Below, one piece after another: positions 33,857 through 45,780 of a stretch of DNA of 64,000 bases. The notes beneath the pieces were generated by a model. That model ran no database searches. It worked only from the letters and a program-made list of their open reading frames with translations, and had not been told where the DNA came from. Source of the stretch: Rehmannia glutinosa (lineage: Eukaryota; Streptophyta; Magnoliopsida; Lamiales; Orobanchaceae); contig CM071931.1 of the NCBI GenBank assembly GCA_016081115.2, positions 25,272,317 through 25,336,316 on the forward strand, in the 5' to 3' direction. The position numbers were made by a program, and so were the translations under genes. How positions within the stretch are numbered: position 1 is the first letter of the stretch; each line of letters starts with the position of its first letter.

Positions 33857-35638
33857 TGAACATAGAAGCACATGTGCATGTTGGTGAAGGTGAATGTTCA
33901 TCACCAATGGATTCAGCAGGTACATAAAAATCGAACATATTTTATATAGCAAATCGTTCTTTTAAGTGTTTCCATTGCATTTGTTAAGATTTGATTCTAA
34001 TATTTTGGTAATGTTTTCGAGTGCTTTCATGTTTTTGATTATTTTCGGTTGGTTACGTGTTTTAATAATTAATGTTGTCGATTGCTTTCATAGTGAAACT
34101 ATGTTGCTCTAATAATGCAAAATATTTGCTTTCGATTGGTATGTTACCATTCTGCTTTTTCTATAACAATTATTGCATTCATAATATATATTTTATGCTT
34201 TGACAGAACAAAATTGTTGCATTTTCTCCTAATTTGTCTAATTAGTGCTAAAAAAGGTGATGAATTTATTGGCAGCATAGTATAACTTTATTGCTTCGTT
34301 AGAATGTAGATGTTGCAAAATATGTTAATATTTTCATGATTAAATTATGTAGTATAACTTTACTGCTAACATAGTATATATTTATTGCTTCTTTAGAACA
34401 TAATTGTTGCATGTTTAGCTCCTATTTTTTGTTAATAATTGGATGGCTTAAAAATCTCCATAGGTACAATATATGAAACATTTCAAGAGCACCTAGAGAT
34501 ATGGTCAGACTCTACAAAAAATTGGATACCCGAATGTGATCAAAGCATAGTACCCCATGAGGGAATGCAATTTACACATTTGGAAGAAGGGGTACAATTC
34601 TACCGTCACTATGGTTCTGTTGTAGGATTTGACGTGCGAATAAGTACAACCAAAAGGTTCAAAAGTGAGCTGGTACGACAACAACAATATTTACTAGAAA
34701 AATATTCACTGAAGTGAGTGCAGAAATAGCAGCTTCTTGTTATAGTTGTACAACGGTGCAAATCAACGAAGATTCTGACCGGTATTATCCCTACCTCATT
34801 ATTAACATTTGAACCATTCTTACTTAAATGCAATTCAGTAAGTTGAACAAAATCAAAAATCGTATAATTTAGTTTTTTTTTTCGTGTATGATTTGATTGT
34901 ATTTTATATTGTTACCTTAGTATCAAAATATGCTTTTTTAATAAGCAAGATCTGCTCCTTAGTACCTTTTAGAATTATATAGGTTTCTAATAAATTTCAC
35001 CTCTTCGTAGGTTCACTTATGTGATAAAGGAGACAAAAACAGGGGTACACAAGGTAGTTTTAAGCAAAAAGGACTCCATGGCTACATGTACATGCAATAT
35101 GTTCGAAAGCATGGGAATATTGTGCTGTCATATTTTCGTCCTTCTCAAAGACGTCGAAAAAATCCCGGAAAAATACTTGATGAAACGATGGACCAAACTT
35201 GGATCTCTACCTAACTTCTTCAGCAACAATTCTTATCTCGAAAAAGACACAAGTTTAGAAACCAATTCAGTGTTACAAAAGCTATGGTCAGATTTTCAAT
35301 GTTGTGTTGGTTTATCGCAAGGAAGTAGAGAACGACTCCATAACATCGCTGACTCATTCGAACATAAGCAAACACTCTCGAACGATGTAGAAATAAATCC
35401 CAGCCTCGTCACAAAGAATTCATTGATGGAGCAATATGTTGGATCTGCACCACCGTTGGATGTTACGGTATTTCCCCCTGCACAAGCAAAGAATAAAGGA
35501 AGTGGAAGTCGAGTAAAAAGTCGAATTCAGAGTCAGAAGAAAAAAGCTGTAAAGGAAAGCCACAAACTAAAGAGACGATGCGGAAAGTGTGGAGAAGTAG
35601 GTACTCACAATAGTAGGACATGCACAAAAGAACTGTGA
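33857..35638 (+). pseudogene. FAR1/MURA-type transposase relic lacking its DDE core
   Basis: FAR1/FHY3-type proteins derive from MULE transposases: a WRKY-like FAR1 zinc domain, a DDE MULE domain, then a SWIM zinc finger. A likely short exon ends at 33921 (GATTCAGCAG|GTACAT). The FAR1-domain exon (about 34462-34717) reads EGMQFTHLEEGVQFYRHYGS then VGFDVRISTTKRFKSE. After a frameshift near 34690 it goes directly into IFTEVSAEIAASCYSCTTVQ, which in the family lies behind the DDE core. An intron (about 34781-35010) leads to the SWIM exon: CTCNMFESMGILCCHIFVLL..LMKRWTK (CxC..CxH) at about 35080-35190, and a CCHC-like knuckle CGKCGEVGTHNSRTC near 35578. The whole DDE transposase core is missing, so it cannot catalyse transposition. 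Confidence 0.8.
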
Positions 35639-36180
35639 AATTTACTTCGAACAATAATAATTATTATCTTTGCTTCGTTCATCTAGTTTTTTTGCAACAA
35701 TATATATACTTTTTTCGCTTTTTTAGTATTGTTTTTTGGAATGATTGTATTCCCTTCTGCCTTATTATTGGTTTTTTCAAGCGATATCAATTATTTTCTA
35801 CTTCCTTAGTAACATGACAAAAGCTTCCACGAAAAAAGCTGAAAAGATCTTTTTTACCCAAAAAAAGTTGTAACATGAAAAAGCTTCCACAAATGAAAAC
35901 AAGCCGATGCGAAAAGTGTGGGGAAGTCGGTACTCACAATAGTAGGACATGCATAAAAGAACTATGAAATTTACTTCAAACAATAATAATTATTATCTTT
36001 GTTTTGTTCACCTAGTGTTTTTGCAATGATACCTATATTTTTTTGCTTTTTTAGTATTGTTTTTTGGAACGATTGTATTCCTTGCTGCCTTATTATTGAT
36101 TTTGCAACAATACCTATATTTTTTTGGTTTTTTAGTATTGTTTTTTGGAACGATTGTATTCCTTGCTGCCTTATTAAATA
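35578..36180 (+). repeat. Tandem duplication of the zinc-knuckle codons and 3' tail
   Basis: The block starting at the knuckle codons (GGAAAGTGTGGAGAAGTAGG at 35581) through TTTGGAATGATTGTATTCCC near 35755 recurs at about 35911-36093 with few changes. The end piece (TTTAGTATTGTTTTTTGGAA and CTTGCTGCCTTATTA) recurs a third time at 36104-36175. The second copy still keeps the knuckle codons and a stop, but it is out of any longer frame. Confidence 0.8.
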
Positions 36181-36416
36181 TGCTACTTCAAGATGCAAAA
36201 CTGCTTTTTGATAATATAAATTTTGCTTCTTTGACTTATTTTTCGGGCATGTAGCAACATTTGTGAAAAAATTATCAAACAAAGTAAACTATCAGTAAAC
36301 AAATAAGGCATTAAAGCAAAGCAAATATCCACGAGCGTGTACATGTCCGCCAAACCAAAAAACCTATGCAAGTGGAACTGAAATTAGCAAAAAACAAAGT
36401 TTCCAGAAAGCTCCTA

Positions 36417-37420
36417 TTATATTTGTTGCCCACTTGAGGAGGCAACATATTTCTTCTTACCAGCACAAAATGTTTTTGAATCTACTGTGTTCTTTTCTCT
36501 CAGTTCATTAATATTATCGAGGACAATAGCAACACAATATTTCAGTCTCAAAGATGCAGTTTGAGACAAGCTGTCCTTCTGAAGCCCGCTATTCCAGTTT
36601 CGAGTTCCACCTCCCATGTAGGTCTCCATGTGGCGCATCGCAAACACGCCACAATCAACCTTGTTCTCATCGTCCCGCCAAGCCATTGCAAGTCTTGCAA
36701 TGGACGATTGTTCAATTGACAAACAATGGCTCGTACAATTCTCCGACTTCATATACAACGCAAAAATGTCACGCTAAAATAAAAGGAAAAAAATATATTA
36801 AAGCAAGAAATTAGAGCTTAAAATATATAAGAACTATGAAAATAAAAGAAAAGGGATAAGTATATGAAAGCACAAAATAAGAACTGTGAAAGCATAAACC
36901 CCCCTGTTACTATGAGATAAAAGCAGAAAATCAATATGTGAAAGCAAATAAATTGTACTATGAGAGCAACAGTTACTTCATAAAGCAACTAGTATGAAAC
37001 ATTGTGAAGAAGCTGAAATGTGATGAAAGCTAAAATGAATATTGTAAGAGCAGAACAACTTTACTATGGAAGCATCTGAAATGAATAATGTAAAAGCAAA
37101 ACAACTGTACTATGAAAGCAAAAATCAATACATAGAGTAATAAGTATGAACATTGTCAAAAAATGTACTTTATTAAAAGCAAAACAAAAGTACTATGAAT
37201 GCAAAACAATGTACTGTGACAAGCAAAATCACTAAATAAAAGCAAGAAGTATGAACATTGTCAAAGCAAAATGACGGTATTGTTAAAGCAAAAATAAATC
37301 ACTGTGAAAGCAAACGACACTAAGTAAAGCACTACATACCAGCTTATGTGGGATGCGATCATACTTCTGCAGTCTCAACCCGCCAATGGACGAATTGTCA
37401 AGAATATGGCATTGTTTCAT
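36417..37420 (-). pseudogene. Ulp1-type (C48) SUMO-protease fragment in the MULE
   Basis: C48 proteases cleave SUMO-type tags using a His-Asp-Cys triad; plant MULEs often carry such genes. On the minus strand an exon at about 37420-37339 reads MKQCHILDNSSIGGLRLQKY then DRIPHKL with donor CTG|GTATGT; ILDNS carries the catalytic Asp. A 560-bp intron ends TTTTAG at about 36774, and the next exon (to the stop at 36417) has LAMAWRDDENKVDCGVFAMR, whose DCGVF holds the nucleophilic Cys, followed by HMETYMGGG and a C-terminal helix LRLKYCVAIVLDNINELREK. The upstream part with the catalytic His and its conserved Trp is not found (further exons could lie near 37650 or be lost to the copia insertion). 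Orientation is opposite to the FAR1 gene, so the two converge. Confidence 0.75.
36835..37330. repeat. Degenerate intronic repeat array in the Ulp1 gene
   Basis: A loosely repeated unit around CTRTGAAAGCAAAA (plus-strand reading) occurs roughly twenty times, with spacing of about 18-30 bp, for example GTACTATGAAAGCAAAAATC and CACTGTGAAAGCAAACGACA. It fills almost all of the intron between the two recognised Ulp1 exons. Confidence 0.7.
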
Positions 37421-38049
37421 GACTAAATGTAATGATACCTATAATTTTCACTTTTCCAATACTTACTTAAAAATTAGATTCTTATTTACACACGGATATC
37501 CGAAATTTGACGGGTAATTTATCCATTGTGTAATTTTTTTTTTGCGAAATCTCAAAAAACCCCCAATCTCAAAAACCAACAATCTCAAAACAAATTAGCA
37601 AATTTACAGAAACCCTAAGCCAAAATCGAAAATAAATTACAGAAAAAAAACATACCTCTCAAAAATAAGTGCAGGTGTCGGTAATATGGAAGATGTCGAC
37701 AATGTTGCTTCTGTGAAGAGAATGGACAGTGGGTTGGAAGAAGGGACCGTGTGTTCTCCCTGATTTTTTGTTGAAATCTATGGTTCTCTGTGAAGGAGGG
37801 ACTGTGGGTTAGAAGGGACAGTGGGTTGAAGATGAATTTGTGAAGAAGAAGGAAAGAGTTTGGAAGAAGGGATATGTGTTTTAATAATTCTGTAAAGAGA
37901 AGTTCTCCCTGGTTTTTTGTTAAAATCGTGTGGAGTTTTTGTTTTTTTCTCTTTTAAATACTTCCTTCTCCTCTTTTTATTAAGAGAATCAAAGAAAAAA
38001 AAATTATAAATAGGATTTAATTGCCTTAAAGGAAATCACGGGAAGATTT

Positions 38050-39540
38050 TGTTTGATAAATGGTTTTATCATGATTTTGATGATTTTGTTTTTATACCAA
38101 AACAATGTTTTTAAAGGTTGTCCAAATACTCCTAAATGATTTAAAATGGTTTTAATATTTTCCGGAGTATTTCCTCAAGTTTATTTTCGACCATATTGGA
38201 CAACACATTTAAGGATTTTATGTCAATGTGTTTTTACATTGAAACTATGTTTCTAAATGTTGTCCTAATACTCCCGATCGGTCTAAAATGTCTTCACTAT
38301 TTTTCGGAGTATTTCTTGAAGTTTATTTTCGATATAAAATTGGACAACACTTTTGTTTTGAGGTCAACCGGTCGCCGTATAGGGAAACCCGCACTGAAAG
38401 TTGAGAAAAATAGAAAACTTCATGTTTGAGAAAATGGTCGTGGCAACCGGTCGCCCTATAGGGCAACGGCGGTAGGTGCCGTCGGCCGACCCGACCCCTT
38501 GGGCGGCCGTGCACTGGGAGCAAAAATTGAAACAGAACATTTGCCCCTTCGTTTTTGAAGTTGTGCGACGGTTGAAGTAAGGACGACCGGTCGAACCCCG
38601 TCGCCGTGCTGGCCGCCTGTAAATGTGTATTCTCATTTTCAAACTTCTATTTGTGTGCGACATCATCTTGAGTTTGACAACAAAAATGTAACCGTTGTGC
38701 AACAGACATCTTTTCCTTAATTTGTGGGATTGATTTCTAACAGCTATAATCTTGATTTTAATTGCAATTTTTTGTAGAAATCAGATTCCAAGAGGAGCCT
38801 ATCAAGTATCAATCATCTCCTATAAATAGAGGAAGTTTTGAAGCACAACTATAAGAGAGAAAACTACAACACAACAAGATACACTCAAGAATACACTTGT
38901 TCTTACATTGTCTTATTTCTTGTTGTAATTTGCCTAGCTATTCACTTTCACATCCTTGAGGTCTAGGCTATTCTTGGTTACACTTGCACTCAATTGTATT
39001 ATTCATTATCGAGTTGTAATCTTGAATTTTGGGTTATCATTCAACACAAGATATCCTTGTGAGTGTTCTTGTGGTAAGAACACACTTGGGTGATCTAGGT
39101 GTTAGGTGTGAGAAGATTGTGGTAATCTTCTTGTTGAGGTGTTGAAGAATTTGGTATTCTTCAAGGTTGAAGATTGTGGTAATCTTCACAAGGTGCCGTT
39201 GAAGGAAGATTGTGGTGATCTTCAAAGGGAGATTGTGATAATCTCCAAAGGTGGTGTTGAAGAAGAGTGTGGTGCTCTTCAAGGTGTTGTAAGTTGAATT
39301 TGTATTAATTGTGGTAATTAATAAAATTCTTTTTCTTTTTGAAATCCATCCCGGATATACTGGGGTGGTAGAGGATTAGGCCCTAGGTGGGTTGAACCTC
39401 TTTAAATCAACGTGTGTTGTTTACATTCCGCACCTTTATTATTGTGTTTGAGTATTTGGTTCAAAAAAGAGGGCAAAATCAAAAGATGGAGATAATCTAT
39501 TCACCCCCCCTCTAGATTATCGTAGCCGCTTGGACTTACA
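38050..39540 (+). repeat. 5' LTR of copia element 1
   Basis: 1491 bp from TGTTTGATAAATGG to GCTTGGACTTACA. It contains a CG-rich island at about 38364-38612 (ACCGGTCGCC, CTATAGGG, GACCGGTCG), a TATA box TATAAATAGA at 38821, and a transcribed part with short repeats of GATTGTGGTAATCTTC (39110-39250). Near the end lies the C-run TTCACCCCCCCTCTAGATT. Confidence 0.93.
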
Positions 39541-40926
39541 AGTGGTATCAAAGCCAAACTCTTTGGCAAGCTCGTTTCACATTGCGAGTGAAGAGAAACG
39601 ATCGTCGGCTACGAACGAAGCTCATCTTTCCGCACCTCCACCACCAAGCCACCTCGGTTTGATTCCAAAAATTTTATTTTTGGAAAGAAAGAATGGAATG
39701 CTATTTACAAGGTTGCGGGTTCGACATTTGGAACACCGTCATTAATGGAGAATCCATTTCGATGAAAGATACACCACACACCTCAAAAGGCTTCAAAAAG
39801 CTCAATGATGAAGAGAAGAAAATCATCTCCTTAAATGGTAAAGCTCTTAATATTTTACATTGTTCACTTACCACTTTGGAATTTGATCATGTTGTAGGTA
39901 TTCGATCGGCACATGAAGTATGGCAAAAATTAGAAGCCATCTATGAAGTATATGCAAATGAAAGGAGCAACTCAAAAGCATCTACTTCACAAACGGATAC
40001 AACATCAAATCCAAAGCAACATGGGATAAGCCTTCTACAACCTCCCATAATGAACAAGTTGAACAATGCCTCATGGGCATCGAAGAAGAAAACGAGGTAA
40101 GTTCTAAACCTCTACTTCTTATGACAATGAATTGCACAATGAATATAGTGATTTGCAAAATGATTATGATGAGCTACAAGATGAATTCCAAAACTTACTT
40201 GTTAAATACAAAAATTTGAAAAAGGAATTCATTATTTTGAAAAATGATAAGGATAGTTTATTTACTTCCTATGAATCACTATCATGTGCTCACACCACGA
40301 CTCTTGATAAGGTTAGAAACCTTGAGAAAGATAATAGTACTCTTGTTGAGGATATAATTTGCTTGAAAAATGATTTATCTAAATCCAACTTGAGTACCTA
40401 TAAGATGACCGATATTGTTGATTGTTGTGATAAATCGAAACTAGAACTTGATCATAAGCCTAAAGGTGTCAATCACATGAAAAAGAATCAAGTCTCTAAA
40501 CACATTGGTCATTATGCTCCTAGAATTATTACATGCTTTTATTGTGGTAAAAAGGGTCATACGGTAAATACTTGTCGGGCTAGAAATAGCTCTAATTATT
40601 GTTGGAGACCTAAAAGTCTCAAGACTAATCCTAAAGGACCCAAGCACTTGAGGGTACCACAAAATAATGTTTTATTAGGTACCCGGCGGAATAATGATCA
40701 AAGAAAATTCATACCGCCAAGAAGGCATCAAATGACCGTTTCATTTGATCAAAGAAGGAGAAACTATTTTCGACAAAGCAAATTTCCAAGAAGAGGATAT
40801 ACTCAAAAATGGGAAGAATACAATCCTTGGAAATGGCTAAGACATCATCAACAAGATGATTTTCAAAGAGGAAGATATCATCAACAATGGGAACGGCACA
40901 ACCCATGGAAATGGCGTAATTGGTAA
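39541..40926 (+). pseudogene. Gag-like protein of copia element 1
   Basis: Copia gag: N-terminal UBN2/DUF4219-type domain, long coiled coil and one CCHC zinc knuckle. Compared with the sister copy at 47.7 kb, small indels near 39631 and 39672 break the early frame. The main part runs from 39693 (MECYLQGCGFDIWNTVINGE, ..SAHEVWQKLEAIYEVYANER), is frameshifted near 40110, and continues 40132-40926. There it has the coiled coil YSDLQNDYDELQDEFQNLLV.., the knuckle CFYCGKKGHTVNTC (CX2CX4HX4C, 40533-40574) and a basic tail with repeated W.PWKW motifs near 40810-40920. Decayed, but domain order is complete. Confidence 0.85.
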
Positions 40927-41295
40927 CCCGTATCTCCCCATTCGAATATGCATTTTATTTGTCTATTATGCATGTTTTTATTTGTGTCTTATTTGCAAAA
41001 TGAGTTTTCATATATTTATTTTAAAATTAAGGTCTTCAATATATATTTGTGGTTTTAAAATATTTTGAAAAGAAGACCTTATATGATGTTTTTAAAAAAC
41101 CCTTGTGCATTTTTAGACTCAAGTGGTTTATCATATCTTATGGATTTTTATGGCATGAGCTTACTTGTGATATCTATTAGCCTACACTTTTATCATAATG
41201 ATTTGTTCTAGATTTATTTTAAGAATTGTGTAGGATTTACATTTTTCACAAATGGCCATCTACGTCATTATTTGTCAACAAAGGCATAAATTATC

Positions 41296-42740
41296 GAGGT
41301 ACGTTTACTTGTGTTATTCTTACTCTTATTGAACTCGATATATGTATTGCCATATGCCTTTGTGCTTGTTTTTCATAGTATTTCATACAAGTGCCATTAA
41401 GAGGTTTTTTAGATTTTTTGAAAGGCACTATTTGATATTTGATTGCACATATTTGCTTTGTCAACTCTTGTTCAAATACTTCTTTTAAATGAGGTCTCAA
41501 CTATATGCTATCGGATTTTCTTATTTCAAAAGAGACCTTTTATAGATTTCTTAAGCTTATTTGAACTTGCATGATTTATTAGACTCTTGATGATATTCTA
41601 AATGCATAGTATGTGTTTCTTGCTTCATGGTCTATATAGTGTCTATTTCTACTATGCTCTTATGCAAGATATTTTGTGATTGATGATTGAGGCATATTTT
41701 TACACTTGGGCTACTTTTTCTTGCTTATATAAGCGATACCGGTAATGAGTTTGTTTAGTTATGTAGATGAGAAGTACTCCAAATATTGTTACCTCAAAAT
41801 ATTTGGATGTAAATGTTCTATTATGAACACCTTAGATCAATTGGATGCCCTATGATGATAGTGATGAAGAAGACAAAAAGGGTATTCCGGAACAAACTCG
41901 ATGACCAAGGCAACATTGGTCGAACTAAGACGAGGTTAGTAGCTCGAAGGTATTTTCAAGAAGAAGGTAATTGATTTTGGTGTAACATTTGCACTCATAG
42001 CACATTTTGTAGCTATTTGCATTTTACTTGCCCATTCTTGCTTTAAGAAAATTTCAAGCTTTATCAAATGGATATTGAATCCAATTTTCTAAATGGTTTT
42101 ATTCTAGATGAAGTCTATATAAAACAACCTCCGGGGTTTAAAATTTTTCTAGGCCAAATGATTGTTTTTAAGGCCTTGTATGATTTAAAACAAGTACCCC
42201 GTGTATGGTATGATAGACTTAGCTATTTTTGCTAAATGATTTTACAAAAAGGTAAAGTTGATACTACTCTCTTTGTTTGTGAAAAAGGGCAAGATTGTTT
42301 AAACTTGTGCATATTTATGAGGATATTTTTGGTGCTACTAATGAATATTTGTGCAAGATATTTTTCTAAGTTGATACTAGGTGAACTCGAGATGAGCATG
42401 ATGGGGGAGCTCAATTTCTTGCTTGGACTTCAAATCATTCAATGCCAAGAAGATAGTTATATTTCAAAAGAACTCTTGAAGGAGTTAGGCATTGAAGAAA
42501 GAAGAACTATCTCAACCTCTATGGCTAAAGATTGACAAAGGTTGAGAAAGGCATGTCGGTCGACAAAAAATTCGAGGTATGTTTTCTTGTATTATTTCTA
42601 TAGACTCGACATTCCATATGCCTTATGTCTATATGCTCGACTTCAAAAACTATCCCAACAAATCTCATTAAAGTGCCATTAAAAGAAATTTTCAAATATT
42701 TGAAAGGCACTTCTTCGTATGACTTGTTGTATCCAAAGCT
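41296..42740 (+). pseudogene. Residual reverse transcriptase/RNase H of copia element 1
   Basis: From about 41880 the frame reads VFRNKLDDQGNIGRTKTRLV, then KLYQMDIESNFLNGFILDEV with YIKQPPGF (first RT catalytic region; copia norm QMDVKSAFLNG), LYDLKQVPRVWYDRLSYFC, a stop at 42234, KVDTTLF, MSMMGELNFLLGLQI, and KELGIEERRTISTSMAKD. The YVDD box is lost (region of KGQDCLNLCIFMRIFLVLLM). At about 42560-42740 a RNase H start is recognisable (PLKEIFKYLKGTSSYDLLYP). A second decayed copy of that RNase H stretch lies upstream at 41296-41480, out of the normal order. No integrase, and no active enzyme. Confidence 0.8.
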
Positions 42741-44306
42741 TTAAAACGTTCTTATTTTTTGAATAACAAGTTCGTATCTATTATACGGTTATTCATATTC
42801 AAAATTTGGTTCGTCATAATCGAACTAAACATATTGAGATTCGATATATTTAAGGGATTGTGATTTTTTTTAACAAAAAAACTTGAGATGTGTTTAATTC
42901 CGTCTCAAGGATAACTCGCGGACTTTTTGATCGTTAACCGCCGAGTATTTTACCTCATTTCGAGCTTTATTATGACATAATGTATATTGAATGAGGTCTA
43001 CGCTTGCATTTTGCACGTTTTAAAACTTAGGGGCGAAAAATCGGATTTTTGGTTGAAAATTCGGATTTTGGAAAAACCGACAGACAACTGGTGGAGTTTG
43101 AAAGGGTTGAGGCAACCGGCCGTCGCCCTCAACGCCGACCGTCGCCCTCAACCTCGACGGCCGCCCTAGGCTATAATTTGGATTAAAATGGTTGTCTTGA
43201 CATTCGTCACTTTGACACATTTTGGCCATTTTTCGTCCCCTTTGCAAATTTCACACACAATTCACTTCAAATGAGTTTTGATGCATGAATTATATATTTT
43301 GGGGATTATCTAGTTTCGACTATCATCATCATTTCTCGTCTTTACCGATTGAATGGTAAGAATTTCACTATCTTTAGCTCAAATGGGTTGAACCCTTGAG
43401 TTTGTGGCTTATATGTATTTTTCTTGATGTAATTCATATATGTTTGTGATGAGCTTATTGATTGTTGATGAATGATATTTGTTAAATTGCATTTGGTGAT
43501 GAAAACTTGGCTTGATTACATTTACAAGGGCTATATATATCATTTTCTAATTTTGACGCCCGCCAAGTGTTCGATAAAATGTTTCAATGAAGAATTCATC
43601 ACCTATATGATTATCTCGTTTTCAAAAATCTTATATATTTATGGAGATCATGTTTTGCTTATCAAATGAGTTTTCATAAGCTTCTTCAAGTCGTATGATT
43701 CGACTTTTCCCTCCTATTTGGTTTATAAGCTTCAATGTTCAAATAGCTCGGTACATCGGTTTAGTTGCGCACTTTGATATGAATATATGATGTATTTATC
43801 GTGCTAACATTTTTTTGATGATTCCAAAGGGGGAGAAACAGGTTATAAGCTCTTTAGCTCAAAGAAGCTAAGATAAGCTTAACGAAAAGAAGCTACAAGC
43901 TATGGCTTCATAAAGCCATAAGTTGTGGATCATATTTAGTCCACTTGGTGCATTATGGTTATGTATGAATCATGGTCCATTGGTTGTAGTATGGACTTAT
44001 ATATGTTTCTAATGATGTCTCTTTGACAGGGGGAGCTTTTAAGTTATTGATACTTAAGCTCAATATCGAAAAGCTAATATTTTAGCTTATGTTTAAGTTG
44101 CTTCTATATAACTCTTGTTGTGCATGTTGATAGGGGGAGCATTTGCTATATGTGTTTGAATATCTCTACTCCCATCCTTGTGTTTTTATTGCATGGAATG
44201 TTGTCGCTCACAACGGATAGTTCTCTTTAACCGGTAAAATTGTTTTGTTTACAAAATCGACCTCGTTAAAATTATTTTGGTTTGTAATCATCAAAAAGGG
44301 GGAGAT

Positions 44307-45780
44307 TGTTTGATAAATGGTTTTATCATGATTTTGATGATTTTGTTTTTATACCAAAACAATGTTTTTAAAGGTTGTCCAAATACTCCTAAATGATTTA
44401 AAATGGTTTTAATATTTTCCGGAGTATTTCCTCAAGTTTATTTTCGACCATATTGGATAACACATTTAAGGATTTTATGTCAATGGGTTTTTACATTGAA
44501 ACTATGTTTCTAAATGTTGTCCTAATACTCCCGATCAGTCTAAAATGTTTTCACTATTTTTCGGAGTATTTCTTGAAGTTTATTTTCGATATAAAATTGG
44601 ACAACACTTTTGTTTTGAGGTCAATCGGTCGCCGTATAGGAAACCCGTGCACGAAAGTTGAAAAAACAGAAAACTTCATGTTTGCAGAAAATGGTCAGGC
44701 AACCGGTCGCCCTATAGGGCAGCCCGGTGCCGTCGACCGGCCGACCCCTTGGGCGACGGCACTGGAGCAAAAATTGAAGCAGAACATTTGCCCTTCGTTT
44801 TTTGAAGTTGTGCGACGGTTGAAGTAAGGGACGACCGGTCGAACCCTACGCCGACCCGCCTGTAAATGTGTATTCTCATTTTCAAACTTCTATTTGTGTG
44901 CGACGGTCGTCTTGAGTTTGACAAAAATGTAAGATTTGTGTGCCAGACATCTTTTCCTTAATTTGTGGGATTGATTTCTAACAGCTATAATCTTGATTTT
45001 AATTGCAATTTTTTGTAGAAATCAGATTCCAAGAGGAGCCTATCAAGTATCAATCATCTCCTATAAATAGAGGAAGTTTTGAAGCACAATTATAAGAGAG
45101 AAAACTACAACACAACAAGATACACTCAAGAATACACTTGTTCTTACATTGTCTTATTTCTTGTTGTAATTTGCCTAGCTATTCACTTTCACATCCTTGA
45201 GGTCTAGGCTATTCTTGGTTACACTTGCACTCAATTGTATTATTCATTATCGAGTTGTAATCTTGAATTTTTGGGTTATCATCCAACACAAGATATCCTT
45301 GTGAGTGTTCTTGGGTAAGAACACACTGGGTGATCTAGGTGTTAGGTGTGAGAAGATTGTGGTAATCTTCTTGTTGAGGTGTTGAAGAATTTGGTATTCT
45401 TCAAGGTTGAAGATTGTGGTAATCTTCACAAGGTGCCGTTGAAGGAAGATTGTGGTGATCTTCAAAGGGAGATTGTGATAATCTCCAAAGGTGGTGTTGA
45501 AGAAGAGTGTGGTGCTCTTCAAGGTGTTGTAAGTTGAATTTATATTAATTGTGGTAATTAATAAAATTCTTTTCTTTTTGAAATCCATCCCGGATATCTT
45601 TGGGGTGGTAGAGGATTAGGCCCTAGGTGGGTTGAACCTCTTTAAATCAACGTGTGTTGTTTACATTCCGCACCTTTATTATTGTGTTTGAGTATTTGGT
45701 TCAAAAAAGAGGGCAAAATCAAAAGATGGAGATAATCTATTCACCCCCCCTCTAGATTATCGTAGCCGCTTGGACTTACA
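44307..45780 (+). repeat. 3' LTR of copia element 1
   Basis: 1474 bp, nearly identical to the 5' LTR except in the CG-rich island (44622-44860), where many substitutions and indels occur. TATA box at 45062. The end GCTTGGACTTACA is followed by the TSD GATTT. Confidence 0.93.

Larger units (their letters stand above)
38050..45780 (+). mobile_element. Copia (SIRE-like) retroelement 1, pol-deficient, TSD GATTT
   Basis: Complete element: LTRs 38050-39540 and 44307-45780, primer-binding site TGGTATCAAAGCC at 39543, polypurine tract AAAAAGGGGGAGAT before the 3' LTR, and the exact TSD GATTT at 38045-38049 and 45781-45785. The internal 4.77 kb keeps a gag-like ORF and only decayed remnants of reverse transcriptase and RNase H; protease and integrase are absent. 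The long 3' stretch after pol, with repeated GGGGGAG words, and the very long LTR fit the SIRE/Maximus lineage. It is inserted in the MULE at 33460-46044. Confidence 0.93.

Noticed and set aside
37344..37358. GGGATGCGATCATAC resembles the start of plant 5S rRNA
   Set aside because: The match stops after about 15 bases and none of the internal promoter boxes follow. The bases fit the Ulp1 codons (YDRIPHKL) on the other strand.
38196..38702. Short frames in the SIRE-like LTRs (also at 44453-44827 and 51436-51739)
   Set aside because: They differ between LTR copies by indels in the CG island and have no domain; LTR sequence only.
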